From NCBI RefSeq assembly GCF_030384665.1, contig NC_083676.1, positions 1,860,001 through 1,924,000 of the forward strand: DNA of 64,000 nucleotides, read 5' to 3'. The position numbers and the translations under genes were made by a program. The DNA comes from Lodderomyces elongisporus (Eukaryota > Ascomycota > Pichiomycetes > Serinales > Debaryomycetaceae). Every line of letters begins with the position of its first letter. Within the stretch, counting starts at the first letter, position 1. The notes beneath the pieces are model-generated. The model was not told where the DNA came from and did not search any database. It saw only the letters and a program-made list of their open reading frames with translations. This document shows, piece by piece, positions 30,282 to 41,278 of this stretch.

Positions 30282-32990
30282 ATGAGCTTAAATGACGAGG
30301 TGACATTCAACTTGTATTCTAGCAATGGCACTAAATGCGAAATCAGAATAATACATCCCATCAGTCTCACTTCTGTACTTTCACACATTCCTGCCAAGAT
30401 TTCAACACTGAAGGAAAAGATTCATGATTTCCTAACACATGATTATTGCGACACGAAGAATAAAAATGAAGAGGAAACTGAAAAAGAAGGTAATCAAGAA
30501 GAAGATGAAGAAGCCGAAGACGAAAAAGAAGAAGATGCTGAGCAGAAGAGTTTATACCTCTTCAAGTCAGATATCAAAGTACGACCGAGCCTATATCTTT
30601 GTGAGATTACTACGCGAGATTATGGAGTTCTAAAATATGGAGCCATCTTTCCTGTTGAAGAGGAAGCAGGTATATTTGGTGTATTCCCGGTGCCGCACGA
30701 AATACAGCGATCAGAATTAGGGAGAGAATATTTGAGTATGTCAAATGGCAATGATTTAGGCAAGCTTATGGTGGAAGAGATTGTAGGTCAAGATGCGCTC
30801 AAGTTAAAAGCAGATGATGCAAATACGGAGATTTATCATCAGGAACAGAATGAGACCAATAATGACATGGAAAATGGAATGGAACAAGAAAAGAAAGAAA
30901 AGCAGAAAATATTATTCTCAATGAAGCCACCGGTAATTTCACAAGCAGTGAACCAAAGTCCTGAAAAGATCAATAACCCAGAAACCTACATTCAAACAAA
31001 GTATTACAGCTCGCTATATGCATTAACCGAACCTTTAAACTATTTTCCAAAGACTGCATTGACTCGATATCGTAATATGTGCACAAGTCAAGAAGAAGTA
31101 AGTAGCATCTTGCGCAGCATTATTTTGTCGATTGATGAATTTGATAGAAGATATGCAAGGGGAGTCAAGTTATTTTTAAGCGAGGCTTGTAATTATTTTG
31201 AGTTGGACAGTATGGAGAAGTTGAAGGCTAAGTTAAACATTCTGGTGTTTATGGCGCAAGAAAATGAGGGAGACAATGAGGAAGGAAAGAATGGACAAGA
31301 AGAGCAGGAAAAACAAAAGCTCAAAATTACCGGAATAACGCCAGACCAGATGCAAAAAGTGTTGTTACAGTTAAAAATCAGGGAAGCGCAATTGCAAATT
31401 GTGATTTTGCTTGAGTATTTTTGGAGTATTGAAATTGATGAAGTAAAGCTTGTGGAAAACCACCTTGAAAAAGTTACAAAGGAACTACAAAAATCACATT
31501 CAAAGCAAAACGTTTCTTTAGTACGAAAGAAGAAGAAGAAGAGTAAGGGTAAGAGTAAGGAGAAGAAGGAGAAAAAAGTGAAAAGAAGCGATGAAGAAAA
31601 GGGGAACAATAGCAAGAAAAACGATTCAAACGAGGATGAAAACGTAGATACCAAAGAACTTAAAAGAATTACCCCAAAACTTTTGACTAACATAGGCGAA
31701 GAGACAAAAAGTGAAAATGATTATTGGGCTGCACTCGAGCTATTTTCTTATTTAAACGCACTTGTCGACCGATTAAATTTATGGGAGGTTCTACTTTCAA
31801 GTAAAGATATAAATAACCTGCGAGGATTTATGGCCTATGTGCTAATACCTTACTACCATAAAAGACTCCCGCATTTAATGAAACACATTGTGCAGAATAT
31901 GAAGCTGACGAATATGAAGTTTACTAGTTTGAAGAAAAAGAAAACTGCCGAAGGCGGAGATGATGATAGGGACGAAAAAACTGGTAAAGAGGATAAAGAA
32001 GATCAATATGATCTTGAAAGAATTGATGAAAACTATGTGAAAGATGACGATCTTGACCAAGTTGACCAAGCTGACCAAGCTGACCAAGCTGACCAAGTTG
32101 ACCAAGCTGACCAAGCTGACCAAGTTGACAAAGTTGGAGTGCAACATCAACTAGTGGGACGACCCAAATTAGCCGATGGCAGCGCCAATGAGTCTATCAT
32201 TAAAGACATTTCGATCTCCACTCTTCGACGCTCTAAATCAAATCTTGGCCAAACTAAGGATTTGGATAAAAGACAAGTGAACTTGGATCTAAAACCGTCA
32301 CAAAAACAGGAATCGAGAATTGGTGGAAACTCTGATCCTAACTCAAGTCTAATTTTTACCAAAGCCAAAAGAAGCAAAAGTATTCCTCAAATATCCTCAA
32401 CCATGATCACCAACACACCTGTCAAAAAGAAGCAATTGCAGACCATGTCATTTTCACAAGTCGAAGCTACTCCCGCTAGCAAAACGAATGCTAACGCCTC
32501 GGGATTTACGGAAATCTTTTCACCAGCTAAAGATGAATCCATATTCTCGAGCCCCGTAGAAAACTTTAAAAAACCATCAAAAGTTAAACAGCCTAATCTG
32601 CTTACACAAAGGTTGCATGAAGCAGCTGCAGTAGCGGTGTCTACTGTTTCAACTAGTAATCAAGTTGATGTGGAAGCGACTCCAAAGAAAAAAGTCGTAT
32701 CAGGGACCGGTACTGGTCAATTACTTATACTGGCAACGCCATTAAAACCGCAAGAGAATGGCTTTATTTCGAAACTTCACGTTAGTTCTTCTTCGCCAAT
32801 GGCAAAGGAAAGTGCAAAGCCAAGACCAGGGGACCCAAATCCTGTTCATGAGTCACCCATGTATAATGCATACAAAAATTCAAACTTGTTGAATTTTGAT
32901 GGCGATCAAGACACAGATGAGGATTCTGACGAGATATTGAACCCAAAGAAAAAGCAAAAAACTGTAGCAACATACACTAGGCGAAAATAG
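30282..32990 (+). CDS. SLD3: DNA replication initiation factor Sld3
   Basis: The 902-residue protein carries the Sld3/treslin central domain: YYSSLYALTEPLNYFPKTAL from about residue 240 and LKIREAQLQIVILLEYF from about 363, interrupted by acidic and Lys-rich insertions. Sld3 loads Cdc45 on Mcm2-7 and, once phosphorylated by CDK, binds Dpb11. The C-terminal third fits that role: it holds about eight SP/TP sites (such as ATPASK, NTPVKKK, FSPAKDE and SSPMAKE) and basic RRSKSN/KRSKSIP motifs. A DQA/DQV repeat covers about residues 588-617. The convergent neighbour is TAF6, exactly as in S. cerevisiae (YGL113W/YGL112C), which strengthens the call. The last three codons lie in a 10-bp tandem repeat. 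Confidence 0.88.
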   Translation: MSLNDEVTFNLYSSNGTKCEIRIIHPISLTSVLSHIPAKISTLKEKIHDFLTHDYCDTKNKNEEETEKEGNQEEDEEAEDEKEEDAEQKSLYLFKSDIKVRPSLYLCEITTRDYGVLKYGAIFPVEEEAGIFGVFPVPHEIQRSELGREYLSMSNGNDLGKLMVEEIVGQDALKLKADDANTEIYHQEQNETNNDMENGMEQEKKEKQKILFSMKPPVISQAVNQSPEKINNPETYIQTKYYSSLYALTEPLNYFPKTALTRYRNMCTSQEEVSSILRSIILSIDEFDRRYARGVKLFLSEACNYFELDSMEKLKAKLNILVFMAQENEGDNEEGKNGQEEQEKQKLKITGITPDQMQKVLLQLKIREAQLQIVILLEYFWSIEIDEVKLVENHLEKVTKELQKSHSKQNVSLVRKKKKKSKGKSKEKKEKKVKRSDEEKGNNSKKNDSNEDENVDTKELKRITPKLLTNIGEETKSENDYWAALELFSYLNALVDRLNLWEVLLSSKDINNLRGFMAYVLIPYYHKRLPHLMKHIVQNMKLTNMKFTSLKKKKTAEGGDDDRDEKTGKEDKEDQYDLERIDENYVKDDDLDQVDQADQADQADQVDQADQADQVDKVGVQHQLVGRPKLADGSANESIIKDISISTLRRSKSNLGQTKDLDKRQVNLDLKPSQKQESRIGGNSDPNSSLIFTKAKRSKSIPQISSTMITNTPVKKKQLQTMSFSQVEATPASKTNANASGFTEIFSPAKDESIFSSPVENFKKPSKVKQPNLLTQRLHEAAAVAVSTVSTSNQVDVEATPKKKVVSGTGTGQLLILATPLKPQENGFISKLHVSSSSPMAKESAKPRPGDPNPVHESPMYNAYKNSNLLNFDGDQDTDEDSDEILNPKKKQKTVATYTRRK
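32047..32130 (+). repeat. 9-bp tandem repeat inside SLD3
   Basis: The unit GACCAAGCT/GACCAAGTT repeats about nine times and codes Asp-Gln-Ala or Asp-Gln-Val. The unit length keeps frame. Confidence 0.85.
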
Positions 32991-33030
32991 ACGAAAATAG
33001 ACGAAAATAGACGAAAATAGATGAAAATAT
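32981..33030 (+). repeat. 10-bp tandem repeat across the SLD3 stop codon
   Basis: Five units of (A/G)CGAAAATAG follow one another. The first unit supplies the final Arg-Lys codons and the TAG stop; the others lie in the 3' UTR. Confidence 0.9.
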
Positions 33031-33236
33031 GTTAAACTAAATTGAAAATTTCATTATAAGATAGAAACAAATAAATGACAAAAGTAAAAAGAGAACGACA
33101 CAAATGCAAATAGAATCGCCTTAGAGTAGATTTGAACCAGGAAGAAAAAAAACAACAACAACAACAACAACAACAATAAAATAAATTGACATTTGAATCA
33201 TGGAAAAGTAATCTAAATAGTTTTTAAAATGTATTA

Positions 33237-34826
33237 CTAACTAACCTCGCCAAAGAAAATACCTTTAACTATGTCCTTTGCATCTCCTTGCGCTAAAACA
33301 ATTTCTGAAAGTGGCGCTCCCAACCTTTTGCGTAATTTGTCTTTTAATTCTTCTGTGATATCATCTACTTCCATCGCATCATCATCATCATCATCACCAT
33401 CACCATCTTTATTAGTATTGTTATTATTATTAACATAATCATTCTTGTTATTATCAGTACCATTACCATTACTGACACCACCAATCTCAAGATTCACTTT
33501 TAAGCTTCTAAGAATGTCTATAACCGTGTTAACTAAAATCTCCTTCTCTAGCTCCAGCTCATTTTCTTCAATGATGGTCCTGTACCATACTTTCAAATTG
33601 CCCACTAAGACAAGTTTGAGCACTTCGCTTCCGAGATTTTTGAGTCCCAATAATGCTCCATAGTGTGTTCCCACAGGCTTTGTCGAGTCTAGTAACGCTC
33701 GCAATAAGGTTCTTGTGACTCTAGGACGAAGTGTCGAATATGATGATCCATAAGTCTTGATAACGTGCTCCAACAATATAGCAGCAAACTCTCGTATTGC
33801 CAACTGGCTTCTGAGCGTGTCTTCGCATTCAGGCGAATTGTCCTTCACTACAGGGCCAATTCGTTTGGCAAGAAGCAATGTAAGTATACAGGGCATCAAA
33901 GCATGAACATAGGGGTCCAAAAAAATTGTCCTGTTATCAGCCAACGCAGAGATGACTTCAAGCATAGTTGACAAAATCTCAATATTTCGTAATTGGTTTG
34001 TAATTTGTTCAGCCACAAATTGAATAAAATATGGCACCAACTGGTGCAAACCTGGATCAGACTTTAATGACGTCAAGGCAGCATTCTTTAAACTTTCCTT
34101 CTCTGGGTCAGAACTCACCAACACCTCCACCACTTTATCAAAATACAATTTGAGTTCTTTTGATAATACATGTTTAACCAACGGTTTAGTTTCGAAATCT
34201 CGTTCCGTTGTTGATGTTGATGTTGCCGTTCCCGCTTTCTTCTTTGACACACCAACACCACCACTACCGCCACCATCTTTACCATCATTAGATACACCAA
34301 GTGCCAAGACGTCGTTACCCAAGAAAGTTGATGTTGCTCCTCTAACGGCTGGCGGTAGATTTTTGATTTCAGATGGAAGTGGATTTTGAGGTACCATGGG
34401 CTGTACACCTTCAATAGCAAGCCAATGTGCAGTAAATGTAGTCTTACGTGGGATTTTTGGCAATTCCTGGTTGATCAATTTTTCAAACTCAACTTCGTGG
34501 TCATCGATATAGTATAGTGTTTGACCTCCTGCGCCAACCATAGTTTCCTTAAATGTTAATGGCTGTGAGTTATCGTACCCATATAATGGCTCCACATTAA
34601 GCACTTTCAACGCATAGTCAATATCGGTAGTCATAAGAGTCTTGCGCTTCGAATGACGCATGAATTTGATTGCAAGTTCGAGAATCTCATGGATTCTGTA
34701 TTCGACATCCATGGCCAAATTCTTTGCCGATTCATCAGGGAGATTGATTCCCATCGAGTCGGCTGAATCCTTAACAGTGTCATATGGAGACCATAAGGAA
34801 TGTGACAACGGAACTCTTGTATCCAT
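33237..34826 (-). CDS. TAF6: TFIID (and SAGA) subunit TAF6
   Basis: The 529-residue protein starts MDTRVPLSHSLWSPYDTVKD. Two upstream in-frame codons start with GTG and are excluded. Residues about 8-75 form the histone fold (KDSADSMGINLPDESAKNLA, then MTTDIDYALKVLNVEPLYGY) that pairs with TAF9. The TAF6 C-terminal HEAT-repeat domain follows from about 215 to 450 (TKPLVKHVLSKELKLYFDKV; GPVVKDNS). Between these is a Gly/Thr-rich linker. Near the C-terminus an Asn/Asp-rich insertion (about 455-490) precedes a final helix. TAF6 is an essential core subunit of TFIID and of SAGA in yeast. It converges with SLD3. Confidence 0.95.
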   Translation of the reverse strand: MDTRVPLSHSLWSPYDTVKDSADSMGINLPDESAKNLAMDVEYRIHEILELAIKFMRHSKRKTLMTTDIDYALKVLNVEPLYGYDNSQPLTFKETMVGAGGQTLYYIDDHEVEFEKLINQELPKIPRKTTFTAHWLAIEGVQPMVPQNPLPSEIKNLPPAVRGATSTFLGNDVLALGVSNDGKDGGGSGGVGVSKKKAGTATSTSTTERDFETKPLVKHVLSKELKLYFDKVVEVLVSSDPEKESLKNAALTSLKSDPGLHQLVPYFIQFVAEQITNQLRNIEILSTMLEVISALADNRTIFLDPYVHALMPCILTLLLAKRIGPVVKDNSPECEDTLRSQLAIREFAAILLEHVIKTYGSSYSTLRPRVTRTLLRALLDSTKPVGTHYGALLGLKNLGSEVLKLVLVGNLKVWYRTIIEENELELEKEILVNTVIDILRSLKVNLEIGGVSNGNGTDNNKNDYVNNNNNTNKDGDGDDDDDDAMEVDDITEELKDKLRKRLGAPLSEIVLAQGDAKDIVKGIFFGEVS

Positions 34827-35323
34827 ATTCACAGTGGGGTTGTTCTACTAATAGTATTGTTTTCTTTTTTTTTTACTGTCGGTGATGTTTGTTGACAATT
34901 TCTTCACTAGTATATTTTCACTATCAGCGATTGACGTTCTATAAGTTTTCGTGCTATCAGTTTCGAAGACAGAGAGACATAGGCATAATATCAATTTTAA
35001 TATCAATTTTTTTTTTGTGTTTTTTGTCTTTTTTTTTTTATATTCTTTTTTCTTTTCTATCTTGCTTGTTCGCGACAGCATTAGTACAAACATTTTAATA
35101 TCAAATCATTCCCTATATAAACAACTGAGCTTATCCATGTTCAAGCTAATGACCCAACTCATGAGAGTTGGAGATAATTACCAATCGGAACTCAATGGTT
35201 TCATACCAAGAATAATTTCTTTCTTTTTTCTTTTTAAATTTATTTACAAACGAAAATATAGTCTACATATCAGATATATATATATATGTATAGGTGTACC
35301 TTTTTCTCTTACTTCAATGGATC
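34827..35323. other. Intergenic region: TAF6 promoter and RMD9 3' flank
   Basis: T-rich stretches at 35010-35060 and a TA run at about 35273-35288. No gene is recognised; the frame 34951-35343 is a T-rich translation. Confidence 0.6.
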
Positions 35324-37195
35324 TTACAACAAGTTTGGATTAGCATCAGTTACTTTTTTTGTGACTTTTGGGTAATTGGTATTTTCTTTCAAGTTCTTGA
35401 ACTCAGGAACTTCTATGTCGTAGTTAATTTCAAATGTTGGATTTTCCTCAGTAGTTATTCTTGAAATTTGCTTATATACTGTAGCATCCCTGACTGTAGC
35501 CCTAAGGAACCTCAAGGCAGCCTCATCGTGTTGCATATAATTCTTGTAAGTTCTAACAATCGAGTAGTACAAGCAATCTCTTTCGGGTGATTTGAATTGC
35601 TCTGAAAAGATTGTGGCCAGTCTAATAGCAGCCCAATCAGCATTGGCAATATACTTGTAACCTTCACTATCCAATTTCAATAACAATTGATTCCAAAGAG
35701 TCAAAATTTCTTCTGGTGTATATTCAACATTTCCCGCATTTTTCAAGATAATTCTATGCGAAACAACACTTTTAGGGACCTTAAACTTATCGTATGCGCT
35801 TACAACATCATTGACCAAAGTTCTGTCTTTCCATGGCATGTGCGAAATCAAAGTGTTTAAAAAATGTTCATTGATATTCTTGCATTTTGCAAAAGTCAAC
35901 TTCATCAATTTCATGGCCTCCATGCTTGGTTCGGGGTACTTGTCGAAAAGGATCTTGAACAATCCAGAGTTGATAGTAACCATCCTCGAAGGTTGTTCTT
36001 CTCTACGCTTGATGTAGAATTGACAAACACGGCTCCACATATCAACAATATTCTCAAATGAATCTCCCAGTGCATTACAGTTTTGTAAAAACGACACCAC
36101 ATAAGGAGCCTTCAACAAAATGGTATATGGCAAGTGATCGCTTTCATCAACGGCTTTTTCAAAGAACCTTTTGGCAATAATGGTGTCTTTACAGTTTCCA
36201 ATAAATGCAATATGAATTTGCGATAATGCACCAAGAATCGAGCGAGCTCTTGGGTTATTTTCATAATTATTCATCAATTGTTCAAGACAGTCCAAACCCC
36301 TAGCATGGTCTCCGTGCTTAATAGCAATTTGACCAATCCTTTCCAACAAGTATGGGTGTATTGGCTCATTTTCCACTAAACTCATCTCGTAAATGCGCAA
36401 GATTTCTTCGTACGAAAATCTCTTGGAGTCATAAGCAACTTCAAGAACAACAGACAAAACCGTGTGGTCCAAGTACATTTTGCCAATATCACCCAAATCC
36501 TCTCCTTCAGACTGAGCAACCCCAGTCTCCCAAAGATTCATTATCTCATCGTTAAGCTTGAATTGCATCAAGGTGGCAAATACTTTGAACAAAGTTCTGG
36601 CTGAGACTTGTTGAGGAAATTCTCCAGCGGCAATGGATTCCGCAAGAGCAATTGCAGCCGATTGGTATTTCAAGTCGTCGCCAAATGAAGCTGCATTATC
36701 TCTATCTCTATTTCTGGACATCTCCAATCTTTGTCTTCTCACTGCAATGGCTGCACTATAGATACTGGCCGCGTATCGGTAAAGGTCGGTTTCTGTCATT
36801 TGGTTTCTAAAGTTTTCGTCAAGAATAAGTGTGGCCATCTCATCTGTGGCTGTGTGGTCTATCTTTTCGGTCCTTCGCCCCACCACATGGTTAGGGACAT
36901 GGTATATACGACTAAAAGAGTCTAACTTGGATCTATAAGGGTTGGCTGCAGCATTCTGAGATGAGGGTGTTTGGATAGTAGTGGCTACAGTAGCAGGTGG
37001 GGCAACAGTAGATTGTGCACGCTTAAATTGAAAAGTGCTCTCATACTTTGAGTTAGATGTGGGCGTGGTATTAGTTGGGGCATTAGTGGTTGTGGTACTG
37101 AATGGCGAAGGGTTCGTGCCACCCGTTTTTGCATGTTTGAATTTTGATATCAACGCTGGTCTAAGACCCTGCGATGTGTTGACTAATCTGAACAT
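35324..37195 (-). CDS. RMD9: Mitochondrial mRNA-stability factor Rmd9
   Basis: The 623-residue protein starts [19 protein letters not shown], an Arg/Lys-containing amphipathic presequence. Upstream in-frame codons begin with GTG directly after a stop, so this ATG is the start. After a Thr/Ala-rich spacer, residues from about 90 on ([20 protein letters not shown], then [26 protein letters not shown]) match the conserved Rmd9 region, followed by PPR-like helical pairs to about 560. Yeast Rmd9 binds the 3' dodecamer of mitochondrial mRNAs, protects their ends and associates with inner-membrane ribosomes. In S. cerevisiae RMD9 (YGL107C) is also near TAF6 (YGL112C), a looser echo of this layout. 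Confidence 0.85.
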
Positions 37196-38293
37196 CCTGT
37201 TCCAGTGGTAAAGTAGTGTGCTTTGTTGTGGAGAACCGGTTAAAGAAGACACTCAAAGGTAAACTAAATTATTTTTATAGGTTTTATTAGGAATTTACAC
37301 TATATTTGTATGCTTATTTTTCAGTCTATATATATATATATATTTTTTTTCAATTTTCAATTTTCTCTTTTCTCTTTTCTTTTAGTTCTTTTTATTTCTT
37401 TTTATTTTTTTTTATATTTTTATTTTTTATTTTCTCTGGTTGTGTAGAAAATTAGATGATTGAAAATGACTACAATTGATAGATGAAGAGCCAAAAAAGA
37501 AAAGAAAGAAAAGAAAGAAGAGAAAAGGAAAGGTAAAATGGCTAAACTTTATCTATGGATTATATAATTACACCATGTCTTCCAAAAGCATTGAATGAGT
37601 TGGTGTATATTCGTTTCTGTTTGTTATAGATAGTGCCTTGTGATAAATATATTACTGTGTCTAAATGGCATGACTAGGCTGGCGTGTATTTAGCTCAGTA
37701 GTAAAAAGTATTTCTCTTTACTCTCATTCTTTCATTCTTTCTTTATATTTTTTTTTTCTCCCTTCTAGTATTTCGTGACGCAGAAAACAGTTGCCAGAAG
37801 TAAGTATAGTGTAGTTTCAATGTATACCAGTGGCTGGAAAAGAACTTTTTAGATACAAGGTTCCATTATAGCCATTACAGCTGGTTTCCATCATGTTTTG
37901 TTGGGTTATGCCATACATTCCATCGATTAACAATAGATTTGTTGGTAGCGCTTCTTCTTGATCATCATCATCATCTCTCCGCGTATTACATGTACACCTC
38001 CATCCTCTCTCGTACAAACACATACACACACACTTACACACACAGACACATTCTAAGTTATTCAAGATACAAGTCAGTTTAACCAAAACAACAAACTTCC
38101 ACTTAAAAAGTAAGAGAAGTCTTTTGCATTTTATTACTTCTGTTTTATTGTTTTATCTTAGTTGTTTTTCCAATAAATCAATTAAACAGTCGTCTTTTCT
38201 TTTATTGTACCTTTTTTTTTATAATTTTATAATTTTTTTGTTTTGTTTTGTTTTTGACATTCAATTTTAAAAAAGTGTGTTTAGTCCAAGATC
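37196..38293. other. Divergent intergenic region, RMD9 and PRP5 promoters
   Basis: No gene is recognised. (TA)n lies at about 37325-37342, T-rich runs at 37340-37435 and 38205-38240, and a CA-rich stretch at about 38020-38045. Confidence 0.6.
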
Positions 38294-41278
38294 ATGACCT
38301 TACCAAGTGGTGATTCTTCTATAACTAATAATACTAACCAAACATTAAATGAAGATGAAAAGCGAAGGTTAAGAAGGGAAAAGCTTGCTGCTTTAAGGCA
38401 AAAGAAACTAGCAGAGGCACAAAATGGAGAAGGAAATAAAAGGCAGGAAGGAAATGGAAATGGAACTGGTCAAGGGACCGGGAATGTAGCTGCAGATTTG
38501 ACTACCAAAAGAAATGAAAAGCAGAAAGTGGAAAATTCATTTGCAAAACTGAACTCAACTTCTATAGACCACTCATCAACTGAGACACAAGCTACTTCGC
38601 TAGAAGAGAAGCAACGCTTATTACTAAAAAGACAGGGACAGAGAATCGAGGATTGGAAGAAAAACAGATCAGCAGATACAGCTTCTCATTTTCCACAGCG
38701 TGCAAAAGAGAATTTGTCTCATACACGAATTGCTATTACAAAAAAGTCTACCTTCAAGTTACCCAAGATTAAAAGAAATAATAATAAACGAGTTTTTGGT
38801 TTCGTGAACGAAGACAAAGAAGGAGGAGGAGGAAAGGAGGAAGAAGATGAAGAGGAAGAATTTACGAAAAAAAAGATTTTGAAAATTGCAAATGATGATG
38901 CAAGAGATTATTTAAACTATGGTGAAAAATTCCGCAAGCCAGTACTGGAAGAAGCGGAGGATGATCTTGATCAATTTATCGAATCCATCAGCAAGTCAGA
39001 AAGTTTTGTAGATAACAACAACGGTGGCAAACAAGTACAGGAACAAAACGTTGAAGAAGAGAAGCAGCAGCAGCAGCAGCAGCAACTAGAACAAGAACAA
39101 GAACAGGAACAGGAACAACTAGAAAAACTTCCACGATACCTAGCGGTAAATAATAATAACAATGAAGATACTGATGAAGTTTATAGATATGAGGAAGATT
39201 TTGATGACGAATTTGATGAGGATGATGAGGACGATATTAACAAAAGGTTGAGTGCAAAACTCAATAAGTTGCAAAACACTGCAAAGGAACTTAAAGAGAT
39301 TGATCACACATCCATCGAGTATCCAAAATTTAGAAAACATTTCTACCAAGTACCCTTTGAGATGAGCACCATGGACAATAGAGAACTTGACATGCTACGA
39401 TTAGAACTTGATAATGTGCGTGCACGAGGTAAAAATGTGCCACCACCATTTTTGACCTGGGGCCAACTATTAATGCCAGAAAGTGTTATGTCAGTAATCC
39501 AGAATGACTTGGGGTTTGCCAAACCATCGCCAATACAATGTCAAGCAATTCCGATTGTACTATCGGGAAGAGATATGATTGGCGTAGCAAAAACCGGTTC
39601 TGGTAAGACTTTGTCATATGTCTTACCAATGGTACGCCATATTCAGGACCAACTGTTTCCTAAACCTGGCGAGGGTCCTATTGGATTAGTCTTGAGCCCT
39701 ACAAGAGAATTGGCGCTTCAGATTGAAAAAGAGATTTTGAAGTTTAGCTCTACGATGGATCTAAAAGTATGTTGTTGTTATGGCGGTTCAAATATCGAAA
39801 ATCAAATTAGTGAGTTGAAGCGAGGTGTGAATGTTATTGTAGCAACTCCCGGTAGATTGATTGATCTTTTAGCGGCCAACGGAGGACGAATAACCACCTT
39901 ACGACGTACGACTTTTGTCGTCTTGGACGAAGCAGACCGTATGTTTGATATGGGATTCGAACCTCAAATTCAAAAGATATTTACTCAGATCCGTCCAGAT
40001 AAGCAAACTGTGTTATTTTCGGCAACATTCCCACGCAAGCTCGAACAGTTGGCAAAGAAAGTGTTACACAATCCAATCGAGATCATTGTTGGTGGAGTAA
40101 GTGTTGTTGCTTCTGAGATTTCTCAAGAAATTATATTGTTTGAGGATACGGACCAATTGATGAATCACAAGATACAGAAATTGGAGGATATATTGAGCAG
40201 GTTTTTCGACCTCGGAAAGAATACTGGGAAAGTGCTTGTATTTGTTGAGAAACAGACCGATGCGGACAAGTTAGTTTCGGTGTTATTGAAGAAGGCTATT
40301 CCGTGTATTGCAATACATGGAGGCAAGGATCAAATAGACCGAAAACATGCAATCCGTGAATTTTCCGATGACCAAAGTGGAATTAACGTCTTGATAGCAA
40401 CCTCAATTGCAGCGCGTGGGTTGGATGTAAGAAACTTGGATTTGGTTGTAAACTTTGAACCACCCTCGCATTTGGAGGACTATGTGCACAGGGTGGGAAG
40501 AACTGGTAGGGCTGGCAAACACGGAGAAGCAATCACATTTGTCGATAATACACAAGAGAAAGAAATCAGTATTTTAGTCAAAGCATTGAAAATGAGTTCT
40601 CGTGCCGTTGATTCAAAGTTGCAAGAGATTGCAGATAAGTTTATGAAAAAAATAGAATCCGGCGAAGAGAAGCGCAGTTCTGGTTTTGGTGGTAAAGGGT
40701 TGGAAAAGTTACAGAATGTTAGAGAGACAAATATGCAATTGCAGAAGAAAATGTTTGGAAACTTTAAAAAAGAGGATGGCAAAAAGAGCCACCGTGACCT
40801 TTCTGAGCAAGTTGATTACTTTGGCTCATCATCGTCATCATCATCTTTTCCTTCTTCTTCCAATACTACTACCACTACCACCACCACCAGCACCGCCAGT
40901 GCAATTGAGATACCCACCTTTGAAATCATTGAAGGAAACTCACCAGAGACATCAGGTCCAGATAAATGTAAATTTTATTGCAGAGTTACTATCAATGACT
41001 TGCCACAAAAAGTTAGATGGGGGATTGTTCAAAGAGAATCATTATCCAAGATCATTGAGGCGAGCAAGACATCCATCACAACTAGAGGCCAATTTTATCC
41101 ACCTCAATCGAAGCAAACTCCTACAAATGACCAACCCAAGTTGTATTTGTTAATTGAAGGTTTGACCAGGAAAGCCGTGGAAGAAGCGGCTGTGTTGATT
41201 CGTGACAAAATGCTTCAAGGAGTTGAGGCTATGAGACTTGACAACCACTCCGCTCCTACAGGGAGGTATGTAGTCTAG
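38294..41278 (+). CDS. PRP5: DEAD-box RNA helicase Prp5
   Basis: The 994-residue protein has a long charged N-terminus with EKRRLRREKLAALRQKKLAE near the start and Glu/Gln repeats at about 255-280. The helicase core follows: Q motif (SPIQCQAIP), motif I AKTGSGKT near 431, PTRELALQ, TPGR, DEAD near 545, SAT, ARGLD and HRVGRTGRAG. The pre-core sequence YPKFRKHFYQVPFEMSTM and the C-terminal extension with VRWGIVQRESLSKIIE are typical of Prp5/DDX46 rather than other DEAD proteins. Prp5 uses ATP to remodel U2 snRNP and proofreads branch-site pairing in prespliceosome formation. A Ser/Thr run (about 848-873) separates the core from the C-terminal domain. Confidence 0.94.
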   Translation: MTLPSGDSSITNNTNQTLNEDEKRRLRREKLAALRQKKLAEAQNGEGNKRQEGNGNGTGQGTGNVAADLTTKRNEKQKVENSFAKLNSTSIDHSSTETQATSLEEKQRLLLKRQGQRIEDWKKNRSADTASHFPQRAKENLSHTRIAITKKSTFKLPKIKRNNNKRVFGFVNEDKEGGGGKEEEDEEEEFTKKKILKIANDDARDYLNYGEKFRKPVLEEAEDDLDQFIESISKSESFVDNNNGGKQVQEQNVEEEKQQQQQQQLEQEQEQEQEQLEKLPRYLAVNNNNNEDTDEVYRYEEDFDDEFDEDDEDDINKRLSAKLNKLQNTAKELKEIDHTSIEYPKFRKHFYQVPFEMSTMDNRELDMLRLELDNVRARGKNVPPPFLTWGQLLMPESVMSVIQNDLGFAKPSPIQCQAIPIVLSGRDMIGVAKTGSGKTLSYVLPMVRHIQDQLFPKPGEGPIGLVLSPTRELALQIEKEILKFSSTMDLKVCCCYGGSNIENQISELKRGVNVIVATPGRLIDLLAANGGRITTLRRTTFVVLDEADRMFDMGFEPQIQKIFTQIRPDKQTVLFSATFPRKLEQLAKKVLHNPIEIIVGGVSVVASEISQEIILFEDTDQLMNHKIQKLEDILSRFFDLGKNTGKVLVFVEKQTDADKLVSVLLKKAIPCIAIHGGKDQIDRKHAIREFSDDQSGINVLIATSIAARGLDVRNLDLVVNFEPPSHLEDYVHRVGRTGRAGKHGEAITFVDNTQEKEISILVKALKMSSRAVDSKLQEIADKFMKKIESGEEKRSSGFGGKGLEKLQNVRETNMQLQKKMFGNFKKEDGKKSHRDLSEQVDYFGSSSSSSSFPSSSNTTTTTTTTSTASAIEIPTFEIIEGNSPETSGPDKCKFYCRVTINDLPQKVRWGIVQRESLSKIIEASKTSITTRGQFYPPQSKQTPTNDQPKLYLLIEGLTRKAVEEAAVLIRDKMLQGVEAMRLDNHSAPTGRYVV

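Noticed and set aside
37196..37252. Upstream extension of RMD9
   Set aside because: It begins with GTG right after a stop and lies before a good presequence ATG.
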